Shown here: positions 6,959 through 13,986 of the stretch, in pieces
Layout of the letters: each line of letters starts with the position of its first letter
How positions within the stretch are numbered: position 1 is the first letter of the stretch
Source of the DNA: Planctomycetota bacterium
GTDB taxonomy: Bacteria; Planctomycetota; Planctomycetia; Pirellulales; Pirellulaceae
Direction: 5' to 3'
DNA length: 19,677 bases
NCBI GenBank assembly: GCA_024274855.1
Contig: JAJSAJ010000017.1
Coordinates: 1-19,677, forward strand
The notes under the pieces: model-generated
The model's database searches: none
What the model was told of the DNA's origin: nothing
Seen by the model: the letters and a program-made list of their open reading frames with translations, nothing else
Program-made: the position numbers and the translations under genes

Positions 6959-8227
6959 CTATTGGATACCGTCATTGTTCCTTAGTACCACATGCTGAAC
7001 GTCCGGTGACTGGCCGTCGACAATGATCCGGCGAACGGCACCTCGAAATGTGTTGTTTTCGATAATGATATAAGCAGACTTCGGTAACACTCGAATCGCG
7101 GCTCCCTGCTCAGCAGTCGTTTCAAAAATATTGTTGGCGATTCGATAGTTCTCCGCTCGAGGAGTCTTGAGTGGATCCCAATTGGACTCGTTGATCATGA
7201 TTTCGCCATCCTTCTCGCCGTCATTCTTGCGACCGTTCTTCCGGAAATTGTTCCCCGTGACAATCAGGCCGATGGAATCCGGTGCCCACAATCCTTCACG
7301 TCCGCTTTCCCCTACCATGTTATTGACCAAGGTACAATCACGAGACCCAGCCTCGATCGTCACACCACGCGACCCGTTTCTCTTGATAATGTTGTTCATG
7401 GCCAGGACGGTTTGACAGGATTCGAGGAAGTAACCGCCCATCGTACTGCCCGTTACCTGATTGTTCACGAATCGCCCGTCCCGACAAAAATAGAAATGAG
7501 TGCCGTCCGATCGAGAGTCCTCCAACATGCAGCCGTCTACGACGAAGTCATGCACGTAATAAAACGCGACCGTCCCCTGATCCTGCCGAACACTCCCTTT
7601 GGCTGGACCTTGGTGCGGTTGGAGATAGTCGATGTATTTGTTGCAACACCGTCGCGCCAACAGGTGCTCGATCCACACATCCTGAATCGGCTGTTTGGAA
7701 GATCCAAACAGTCCGATCGCGTTGCTCGACATGTCATGAACGTACACGTCACGAATCCGGATCCGAGCAGACTTGCCACGGATACGAATCCCCGCAATAT
7801 TCACGGAATCGGGCCATTTCGTCCGTTGCCCGGCAAGCTCGCCGCCCAAGAACGTGATATCCGTGACATCCTGCCCTGAAAATATTTGACCGTCGGTAGC
7901 CATCTTGTCATTGGCCCGCAGCACGGCTCCGTACAAAGCAAGCGTCATGCCGGAATGGAGCGTCAGCCCCGCCGGATCATCGATTCGATAGATCATCGGC
8001 CGAAAAACGAGCCGTTTTCCTTCCGTTGCCGCGACATCGATCGCCTTCTGAATGGCCGCCTGATAACAGAACGATCCGTCTCGCACATAGTTGCGTGGAA
8101 GAAAATCCGCAACGTGGACGTCCTCCGCGCCAAACAGCGCATTCGCGCCACCGACCTGGAACACGAATATCAACAATCCAATCGTCGAGAACATGACCGA
8201 TCGACCAGCAGAAAAAGCCAACACCAT
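6959..8227 (-). CDS. Secreted right-handed parallel beta-helix protein, about 422 aa
   Basis: The start is taken as ATG 8227 because GGAG (8237-8234) lies six bases upstream. Longer frames, up to 8419, add a Trp/Arg-rich stretch unlike a real N-terminus. The N-terminus has a hydrophobic export signal (MFSTIGLLIFVFQVGGANA). Next comes a pectate-lyase-like cap (YQAAIQKAIDVAATEGKRLVF). Repeating coil turns follow (ITFLGGELAG, IRIRDVYVHDMSSNAIGL, VVDGCMLEDSRSDG, VNNQVTGSTMGGYFLESC, MNNIIKRNGSRGVTIEAG, VTGNNFRKNG, IIENNTFRG). This fits Beta_helix/pectate-lyase-superfamily proteins, which bind or cleave polysaccharides outside the cell. No lyase catalytic set could be assigned. It lies 32 bases upstream of the SbcD-like gene on the same strand, so the three genes may be cotranscribed although their roles differ. 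Confidence 0.8.
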   Translation of the reverse strand: MVLAFSAGRSVMFSTIGLLIFVFQVGGANALFGAEDVHVADFLPRNYVRDGSFCYQAAIQKAIDVAATEGKRLVFRPMIYRIDDPAGLTLHSGMTLALYGAVLRANDKMATDGQIFSGQDVTDITFLGGELAGQRTKWPDSVNIAGIRIRGKSARIRIRDVYVHDMSSNAIGLFGSSKQPIQDVWIEHLLARRCCNKYIDYLQPHQGPAKGSVRQDQGTVAFYYVHDFVVDGCMLEDSRSDGTHFYFCRDGRFVNNQVTGSTMGGYFLESCQTVLAMNNIIKRNGSRGVTIEAGSRDCTLVNNMVGESGREGLWAPDSIGLIVTGNNFRKNGRKNDGEKDGEIMINESNWDPLKTPRAENYRIANNIFETTAEQGAAIRVLPKSAYIIIENNTFRGAVRRIIVDGQSPDVQHVVLRNNDGIQ

Positions 8228-8427
8228 CATAGACTCCATGAAAGGCAAAACGTGGCAGGATGGCAACCGGAAGTGAGTAACACGGACCCAATCAGCAACA
8301 TACGCGTCGCAAACAACGCCTCCGGGAGGATCAAATGACAATATAGAACCTTCCATTGCGTTCGGGAAGCGTCTCCATGACAAGCTGACAACCTGCCACA
8401 CAACCGGTACGGCGGACAATGCTGCAC

Positions 8428-8498
8428 GTAGCCGTTCACGCCGCTGGGGTCTGACCCCTTGGAAGCAAGCCGGCGGCCTACATTCCGTGAACGGTTAC
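8428..8498 (+). mobile_element. MITE-like element, family 1, copy C (71 bp, internally deleted)
   Basis: The ends are GTAGCCGTTCAC and GTGAACGGTTAC, flanked by a perfect 8-bp duplication, TGCTGCAC at 8420-8427 and 8499-8506. Compared with copy B it lacks 65 bases. The loss runs exactly between two GGGTCTGAC direct repeats present in the full copies, leaving CTGGGGTCTGACCCC. This fits slippage or recombination between the short repeats, before or after insertion. Confidence 0.9.
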
Positions 8499-8702
8499 TG
8501 CTGCACGGCGTTGAGCCCCAGACAAGCCTTCTTGGGACGAACCTTGACAAAACGGCCGAAACGCAAGTTCCGAAGTCAACAGAATACAACCCAATACGGC
8601 TAATCATTCCGTTGCCCCCACGCCTGCCACACGTTTACAGAAAATCGCAACGCTCGGAGTTGGTTGCCGCCCTGCCGCCCTGGGTGCCAACCAGCCATTC
8701 GC

Positions 8703-8708
8703 TATAAT
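8703..8708 (+). promoter_or_regulatory. Candidate -10 box upstream of the oxidoreductase gene
   Basis: A perfect TATAAT lies 104 bases upstream of the ATG at 8812. The hexamer 17 bases upstream (CTGGGT) is a poor -35 match. It is therefore a tentative sigma-70-type promoter needing an activator, or a chance match. Confidence 0.3.
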
Positions 8709-8811
8709 CAAAGGCCTGCACGGTCTCCCAGGCACTTTTGCCGAGAAACAACAAGCCCGAATCGGCCGTCCAGTCGCCATACCTCTGGAAACCAACCGCG
8801 AGGAGTTTGCC

Positions 8812-10878
8812 ATGTTACGTGTTTTCCTGACAGCCGGGATTCTATTCGTCGCATCCCTGGCATCAGCACAGGATTATGATGTCGTGATTTATGGCGGTAC
8901 ATCGAGCGGCGTTGCCGCCGCAGTCCAAGTACAGCGAATGGGTAAACGTGCGTTGCTGATCGAACCAGGCAGGCATCTCGGCGGGTTGACCAGCGGTGGG
9001 CTCGGAGCCACGGACATCGGCAACAAGCAAGCAATCGGGGGGATCGCTCGCGAGTTCTATGGACGGATCTGGAACCACTATCAACATCCCGATGCCTGGA
9101 CACACCAGACGGCCCAGGAATACCGCAGTCGCAGGCAACGGAAAGGCGAAGAGACAATGTGGACCTTTGAGCCCCACGTGGCTGAACAGATCATGAACAG
9201 ACTGGTTCGTGAATCGGGCGCGAAGGTCGTTTTCGGAGAACGTCTGGATCTGAAACATGGCGTCGTAAAGCAAGGAACGGATATCGTGCAGATCCGAATG
9301 GAAAGCTGCCGTGCATTTCGCGGCAGGCGTTTTATTGACGCAACCTACGAAGGCGATCTGATGGCAGGGGCTGGTGCTTCCTACCACATTGGCCGCGAAT
9401 CGAACGCAACTTATGGCGAAACGCTCAACGGCGTGCAAACGCGGCAGGCTATTCACCACCAGTTTCAGCCGGGAGTGGATCCGTACATCGAGCCCGGGAA
9501 TCCATCGAGCAAATTGCTGCCCGGCGTGCATGGCGATCCACCCGGCCAAGAGGGCAGCGGCGACCGCCGCGTGCAAGCATACTGTTTTCGCATGTGTCTT
9601 ACCGATAGTCCGACAAACCTGATTCCTTTCACAAAACCAACAGGCTATGATCCACTCCGGTACGAACTGTTGTTACGCAACTTCGAAGCGGGTGAAACAC
9701 GGATTCCCTGGAGTCCGACGCCTATGCCGAACAGAAAAACGGACACCAACAACAACCACGGTTTCTCTACCGATAACATTAACATGAATTACGAGTGGGC
9801 GGATGGCAATTACGCTTCGCGAAAACGCATTTTCCAAGAACATCTTCAGTATCAACGCGGATTGATGTGGACATTGGCCAACCATCCTCGCGTCCCCGAA
9901 GAAATCCGTCGCGAGGTCAGTCGCTGGGGCAATTGCAATGACGAGTTTCCGGAAAATGGCGGCTGGTCTCATCAACTGTATGTACGCGAGGCACGGCGCA
10001 TGATTTCCGATTATGTGATGACACAGCACAATTGCCAACGCGATAGAATCGCCGACGATTCCATCGGTCTGGCCGCCTATGGCATGGACTCGCATAACAC
10101 CCAACGCTATGTTGCGGACGATGGCTTTGTCCGAAACGAGGGAGATGTCGAAGTAGGTGGCTTTCCACCCTACCCGATTTCCTATCGCTCAATCGTCCCA
10201 AAACCTTCCCAGTGCACAAACCTGCTGGTTCCGGTCTGCCTCTCGGCCTCGCATATCGCGTATGGATCGATTCGCATGGAACCGGTTTTCATGGTCCTGG
10301 GGCAATCGGCCGCATCCGCCGCTTGTCAATCGTTGGACGAGAACGTCATCGTCCAGAAGGTGAATATCCGCAGACTGCAGAAGAGACTGCTGGCTGACAA
10401 ACAGGTGCTGAAATGGTCCGGCCCAATCCCCGCTCGGATCAAGAGAATCAACCCGAAGTCACTTCCAGGTATCGTGCTGGAGGAAGACCAGGCTGAATTC
10501 GTTGGCGACTGGCTGCCGAGTACATCGATATCCGGCTTCGTCGGTCTGCGTTACTTCCACGATTCGAACGAAGCCAAAGGGTCCATGTTCGTCCGTTTTC
10601 GCCCAATGCTCAAGACACCCGGAACGTACGAAGTGCGAATCGCGTACACACCGTCCGCGAACCGCGCGACAAAGGTTCCAGTCACGATTATTCACGCTGG
10701 GGGCAAGACTGAGAAACAGATCGACGAACGTGCCGTCCCGCCGATCGACCACGCGTGGATCTCACTCGGAACCTATCACTTTCAAGCCGGTTCTGGTCCG
10801 GCGATTGTCATCTCCAACGCCGACACGAAAGGCTATGTGGTCGTTGATGCCGTTCAGCTCTTGCCCACGAAGAAATAG
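8812..10878 (+). CDS. Secreted FAD-dependent oxidoreductase with C-terminal golvesin-like domain, 688 aa
   Basis: The start is firm: GAGGAG lies about six bases upstream of ATG 8812. A signal peptide covers residues 1-19 (VFLTAGILFVASLASA, cleavage before QD). A dinucleotide-binding fold follows: DYDVVIYGGTSSGVAAAVQV at 21-40, then the acidic end of beta-2 (LLIEP) and HLGGLTSGGLGATD. This is the pattern of the FAD_oxidored (PF12831) family common in Planctomycetes and Bacteroidetes. IDATYEGDLMAGAGASY and a C-terminal FAD-contact segment (GSIRMEPVFMVLGQSAASAA) agree. The last 140 residues form a beta-rich domain (GTYEVRIAYTPSANRATKVP, GYVVVDAVQLLP) like the golvesin/xanthan-lyase accessory module. 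The substrate is unknown, perhaps a sugar or polysaccharide-derived alcohol. The TAG stop at 10876-10878 lies inside the 8-bp duplication of the element starting at 10880. Confidence 0.88.
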   Translation: MLRVFLTAGILFVASLASAQDYDVVIYGGTSSGVAAAVQVQRMGKRALLIEPGRHLGGLTSGGLGATDIGNKQAIGGIAREFYGRIWNHYQHPDAWTHQTAQEYRSRRQRKGEETMWTFEPHVAEQIMNRLVRESGAKVVFGERLDLKHGVVKQGTDIVQIRMESCRAFRGRRFIDATYEGDLMAGAGASYHIGRESNATYGETLNGVQTRQAIHHQFQPGVDPYIEPGNPSSKLLPGVHGDPPGQEGSGDRRVQAYCFRMCLTDSPTNLIPFTKPTGYDPLRYELLLRNFEAGETRIPWSPTPMPNRKTDTNNNHGFSTDNINMNYEWADGNYASRKRIFQEHLQYQRGLMWTLANHPRVPEEIRREVSRWGNCNDEFPENGGWSHQLYVREARRMISDYVMTQHNCQRDRIADDSIGLAAYGMDSHNTQRYVADDGFVRNEGDVEVGGFPPYPISYRSIVPKPSQCTNLLVPVCLSASHIAYGSIRMEPVFMVLGQSAASAACQSLDENVIVQKVNIRRLQKRLLADKQVLKWSGPIPARIKRINPKSLPGIVLEEDQAEFVGDWLPSTSISGFVGLRYFHDSNEAKGSMFVRFRPMLKTPGTYEVRIAYTPSANRATKVPVTIIHAGGKTEKQIDERAVPPIDHAWISLGTYHFQAGSGPAIVISNADTKGYVVVDAVQLLPTKK

Positions 10879-10879
10879 A

Positions 10880-11071
10880 GTAACCGTTTACGGCGAGAGT
10901 GCGTGGAGCGGCAATTGTCATTTATCATTTTTCATTTGGCACTGGAAAGAGTATGGCCCCGCTGCGCTGCCTCTCTCGATGATAAATGAGTAATGTCAAA
11001 TGACTAATGATAAATCGGTGAAAACCCCGGTGCTAACGCGATGGCAGACGAAACCCCCCGTGAACGACTAC
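10880..11071 (-). mobile_element. MITE-like element, family 2, copy 2 (192 bp)
   Basis: The plus-strand ends are GTAACCGTTTAC and GTGAACGACTAC, flanked by a perfect 8-bp duplication, GAAATAGA at 10872-10879 and 11072-11079. It is the reverse-complement counterpart of 2698-2890. Inside, ATTTATCATTTTTCATTTG (10920-10938) pairs with CAAATGACTAATGATAAAT (10997-11015) at 17 of 19 positions. A transcript leaving the oxidoreductase gene would carry this hairpin. The duplicated target includes the oxidoreductase TAG stop. Confidence 0.92.
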
Positions 11072-11079
11072 GAAATAGA

Positions 11080-11277
11080 AGCCCTTTCACTGTTCAGTCA
11101 ACACAGATTCAAACGCTGCAGAAAACCCCAAGCACGATGAGCTTGTAGCCCATCGAGAATAAAACTTTCCGTACGATGAGTTTTTGGCCTTGCCTTTGCC
11201 GACATCTTCATTTTTCCGGCGGGCCTGCCCCGGCGGGAATACAACTGAATCGCTACCTGATTGGCTACACTTGCGAG
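11080..11277. other. Unassigned spacer between two mobile elements
   Basis: About 200 bases lie between the elements ending at 11071 and starting at 11286. A minus-strand open frame (11307-11098) reads VANQVAIQLYSRRGRPAGK and then an Arg/Lys-rich stretch. It begins inside the right-hand element and I do not recognise it. It could be a fragment of a decayed gene, but I would not call it functional. Confidence 0.35.
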
Positions 11278-11285
11278 AAAAACAG

Positions 11286-11403
11286 GTAACCGTTCACACG
11301 ATTCCAAGGGGTCAGACCCATTTTCGGCGACAAAATGCGTTCGCGTAAAGAAACGCTGTCTCCGCCGAAAATTGCGTCAGACCCCAGCGGCGTGAACGGC
11401 TAC
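11286..11403 (-). mobile_element. MITE-like element, family 1, copy D (118 bp, inverted)
   Basis: It reads GTAACCGTTCAC to GTGAACGGCTAC on the plus strand and is the reverse complement of copies A and B. The flanks are AAAAACAG (11278-11285) and AAAAACAT (11404-11411), a 7/8 duplication that has probably drifted. It lacks about 18 bases near one end (the segment with CCGGCGTCCTACATTCC in copy B) but keeps the TTTTCGGCG/CGCCGAAAA stem. It lies 41 bases before the small frame at 11445 and may affect the helicase leader. Confidence 0.88.
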
Positions 11404-11457
11404 AAAAACATTAACCGCCCTGTCGGCCTCGTGCCGGCGGAGCGATGATTTTGTGGA

Positions 11458-13719
11458 TTGCGAATGGTGCAGGTGCTCCGTCGGGACTGGGCCCGCCGAG
11501 GGCCAATGCCATGGATGATGCTATCGAGGATACCGAACGTGACTCTTATTGAAATAGACGACATCTTCGGCGAAGACGAAAGCGTGCGTCAGAGGCTTGA
11601 CGAGCTGGTACGTGACGCTGGCACGTCGACGTTTCAACAACAGCCTCATTTCACACTCGATGCGGACAATGATCAGCAGGCGTTCATTCGAAGTGACGCA
11701 CGGACAATTCGCCTCCTCGCTCCGGCCGGTTCGGGGAAGACCCAATCGATCGTCAACCGCATTCTCTCTAGATGCACGCAGGACCCAAAATCACTCGAGC
11801 AGTTCCTGGTCCTTACCTTCGACAATGCGGCCGCGACCAGTCTCCGAGAGAAGCTGGCCGATGCGATCACTCAGACGGGTCGGACCGAGTTGACGGCAGT
11901 TACGCCAAACATCTTTACGCTCAACAGTTTTGGATATCGCCTACTTCGCCGATCGTTGCGCGATCACTGCAAGCGGACTCAGATGGGAAACGATTCCGTG
12001 CGGCAGGCTCGCGAGATCGTTCGAGAGGTACTCAAGAGCCTACGCGCGGCAGCGCCGGAAAAAGCTTCCCTGCTACCCCAACGTCTCGCGGCGCGCGTCT
12101 ATGTGGACTTGATTGGTGCCCTGAAGAACCACATCGTCCTTGTGGATGAACTCGCTACCCATTCCCAGGGTGCTATTGACGGCGTTCTGCACCTTGTGGA
12201 GATGGGCTTATTCAGACCTTGGCTGGCCGGCTTGTCGGGGCAGGACGCGAAACGGGAACAACGCACTATCCTGAATCTGCTTGTTTTCATTTACCGGCAA
12301 TACGAAGAGGAAATGACCAGGAGACGCCGAATCGATTTCGACGATCAGAAACTTCTTCCATATCTCGCGCTCCGGAACCAACCGGAGTTGGCCCGCGCAA
12401 TCATGGCTCGATTTCAGTCTGTGATTGTCGACGAGTTTCAAGATATCAACCGGCTCGATTTCGAACTGATTCAAATCATTGCTTCTGAAAAACAACTGAT
12501 TGTCGTCGGCGATGATGATCAAGCTATCTATGCTTTTCGAGGATGCAGCCCCGATTACATCATTAATTTCGCCGACCGATCAGGGCGCGCGGTTGACTCG
12601 CACGTACTCCACACAAACTATCGTTGCCCACGCAACATCGTTGAAATGGGAAATCGGCTGATTGCCAACAACACAAACCGAGTGGGCAAGACGCAAATCG
12701 CAAAGAAAAAAGAAGATGCGGATGTTCAATTGTGGCACAGCCTCAATTCGGCCAGTGAAGCGCAAATCATCGCTCGTTTTGTGAAACGACTTCATGCTCG
12801 GGAGCAAAAGAACGGGCTGCGATACAGCGATATCGCCGTTCTGCTCAGAATGAACTGCCAGAGTCTGCCTATACAAATTGCTTTTGCAATCGAGGAGATT
12901 CCATTTCGATGCCGTCCAGCGGATAACATTCTGGTGTCTCAAATCATGACCAATCTTCTTGGCCTGATACAGCTTCATCTCCATATCGTAAAGAATGTCG
13001 GTTACTGTACGGCGGAAGATAGCGAACTAATCGCTCGTACGTTGGCACGCAATGTCACGCCGGACAACATCAAACGCTTCCACCGTTCCATCAAACGTTG
13101 CGGCGGGTACGTCAACGCATCAATGATGCCCGGCAAAGTCTTTATGCTCGGCGGAGCGATCCGCCATTGGCAATTCCAGAACGCTATTCAGGCCCTGATT
13201 CGTCGCGCGGCGTGCCCAAGTGACCTGATCAACCGCATTACGACCAACTTCCGAGCCATTTATGGGATCGTCGGTACGTTGGATGATGCCCTGAACGATG
13301 ACGTTCCACTTGCGGAACTGCTCGACATTTCAGACAGATTTCGGGGCAGCATCGCCGACTTTCACGAGGCGCTGACACGCCTGGTCGCCGTTGTCCAAAG
13401 CGGCTTGTTTGTCGAAGAGAATGGTGACGGCGTCAATCTGACCACGTTCTTTCGCGCTAAAGGCCTTCAATGGCACACGGTAATCATACCGACAGCGAAC
13501 CAGCGCGTGATCCCCAGCAGCGGCAGCTCCATTGAAGACGAGCGACGTTTGTTCTACGTCGCCGTGACTCGCGTTAAAACCAATCTTGTCATCGCATACG
13601 TGCGACAAGCTGTCGATGCACAGGTTCAATGCAGCCAGTTTATCGAAGAAATGGGGCTAACGGACGCGACGGAAAAGCGAGCAACTCCCATCAAACGTGG
13701 AAGAAAAAAGAAAAAGTAG
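11458..13719 (+). CDS. UvrD/PcrA-family superfamily 1 DNA helicase (start uncertain)
   Basis: This is an ATP-dependent 3'-5' DNA helicase of the UvrD/Rep/PcrA type. Counting from the TTG at 11458, there is a Q-motif-like DNDQQAFI (70-77). Motif I is APAGSGKTQ (88-96) and motif Ia LVLTFDNAAA (117-126). Motif II is VIVDEFQD (322-329), motif III GDDDQAIYAFRG (351-362) and motif IV NYRCPRN (387-393). Motif V is VNLTTFFRAKGLQW (659-672) and motif VI EDERRLFYVAVTR (693-705). All helicase motifs are intact. It ends in a Lys-rich tail (KRGRKKKK). The first 30 or so residues in this frame are Arg/Trp-rich and unconvincing. ATG at 11506 or 11515 are alternatives. A different frame from ATG 11511, with GAGGG eight bases upstream, looks more natural but hits TGA at 11550. 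The coding core from about 11545 is secure. Confidence 0.85.
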   Translation: MRMVQVLRRDWARRGPMPWMMLSRIPNVTLIEIDDIFGEDESVRQRLDELVRDAGTSTFQQQPHFTLDADNDQQAFIRSDARTIRLLAPAGSGKTQSIVNRILSRCTQDPKSLEQFLVLTFDNAAATSLREKLADAITQTGRTELTAVTPNIFTLNSFGYRLLRRSLRDHCKRTQMGNDSVRQAREIVREVLKSLRAAAPEKASLLPQRLAARVYVDLIGALKNHIVLVDELATHSQGAIDGVLHLVEMGLFRPWLAGLSGQDAKREQRTILNLLVFIYRQYEEEMTRRRRIDFDDQKLLPYLALRNQPELARAIMARFQSVIVDEFQDINRLDFELIQIIASEKQLIVVGDDDQAIYAFRGCSPDYIINFADRSGRAVDSHVLHTNYRCPRNIVEMGNRLIANNTNRVGKTQIAKKKEDADVQLWHSLNSASEAQIIARFVKRLHAREQKNGLRYSDIAVLLRMNCQSLPIQIAFAIEEIPFRCRPADNILVSQIMTNLLGLIQLHLHIVKNVGYCTAEDSELIARTLARNVTPDNIKRFHRSIKRCGGYVNASMMPGKVFMLGGAIRHWQFQNAIQALIRRAACPSDLINRITTNFRAIYGIVGTLDDALNDDVPLAELLDISDRFRGSIADFHEALTRLVAVVQSGLFVEENGDGVNLTTFFRAKGLQWHTVIIPTANQRVIPSSGSSIEDERRLFYVAVTRVKTNLVIAYVRQAVDAQVQCSQFIEEMGLTDATEKRATPIKRGRKKKK

Positions 13720-13743
13720 CCGTGCGTGCCCCACGCGACACGG
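13720..13743 (+). terminator. Hairpin immediately after the helicase stop
   Basis: CCGTGCGTG (13720-13728) pairs with CACG (13732-13735) and CACGG (13739-13743), with a 3-base loop and a CGA bulge. It starts at the base after the TAG stop. No T run follows, so it is only a weak intrinsic terminator candidate. It may instead stabilise the 3' end. Confidence 0.35.
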
Positions 13744-13986
13744 AACAACAAGTATCGCCGAATGCAACTTCACAATGGCTGGATTCGTGAATCCGGAAGA
13801 CTTGCCCTTGTGCGCAACACTGGGACTGGCTGCCATTATGGCTCCGGCCAAGAGCGAAAAACCGTGGTTCGGCAAATGGGGGATATGAGTAACGAACAGA
13901 TCGATCTGGCGGTGAAGCAGATGGTCAAGACTACCGCCAACAACAAGTCGGTACTCGGCTACTTTATCATGGACGAGCCCGGATCA
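13741..13986 (+). pseudogene. Frameshifted internal fragment of a glycoside-hydrolase-like (TIM-barrel) gene
   Basis: Two adjacent frames together give one plausible protein segment. The first reads SIAECNFTMAGFVNPEDLPL, then CATLGLAAIMAP and WFGKWG, and stops at TGA 13886-13888. The second continues DMSNEQIDLAVKQMVKTTA, then VLGYFIMDEPGS. One extra G in the G run at about 13877-13881 would join them. The style (a 'GF..pE.L' segment, an 'LGL..I' strand, then GYF..DEPG with an acidic pair) resembles TIM-barrel hydrolases of the GH42/beta-galactosidase-like type in Planctomycetes. Both ends are missing: the left edge abuts the helicase terminator and the right edge runs into the tail of the opposite-strand gene. 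It is therefore a relic, not a short gene. The family name is tentative. Confidence 0.6.

Larger units (their letters stand above)
8228..8811. other. Divergent intergenic region with a deleted MITE and a candidate promoter
   Basis: It separates the minus-strand beta-helix gene from the plus-strand oxidoreductase gene, so it must hold promoters for both. It contains the 71-bp element copy at 8428-8498 and a perfect TATAAT at 8703-8708. No convincing gene is seen. A long minus-strand open frame to 8419 exists, but its composition is not protein-like. Confidence 0.55.

Noticed and set aside
8228..8419. Longer N-terminus for the beta-helix protein up to 8419
   Set aside because: The added 64 residues are Trp/Arg/Pro-rich with no ribosome-binding site, whereas GGAG is correctly spaced from ATG 8227 and a signal peptide follows.
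11098..11307. Minus-strand Arg/Lys-rich open frame as a gene
   Set aside because: Its start lies within a mobile element and no family or ribosome-binding site supports it. It may be a gene fragment at most.
605..11403. CRISPR array or REP/BIME clusters
   Set aside because: The repeats are dispersed, in both orientations, with 8-bp flanking duplications and no regular spacers, which is the signature of transposed elements.
11530..11556. Programmed +1 frameshift like that of release factor 2 for the helicase
   Set aside because: The TAT-TGA site lacks the close Shine-Dalgarno-like sequence and the CTT-TGA context. It is kept only as one of several options in the findings.
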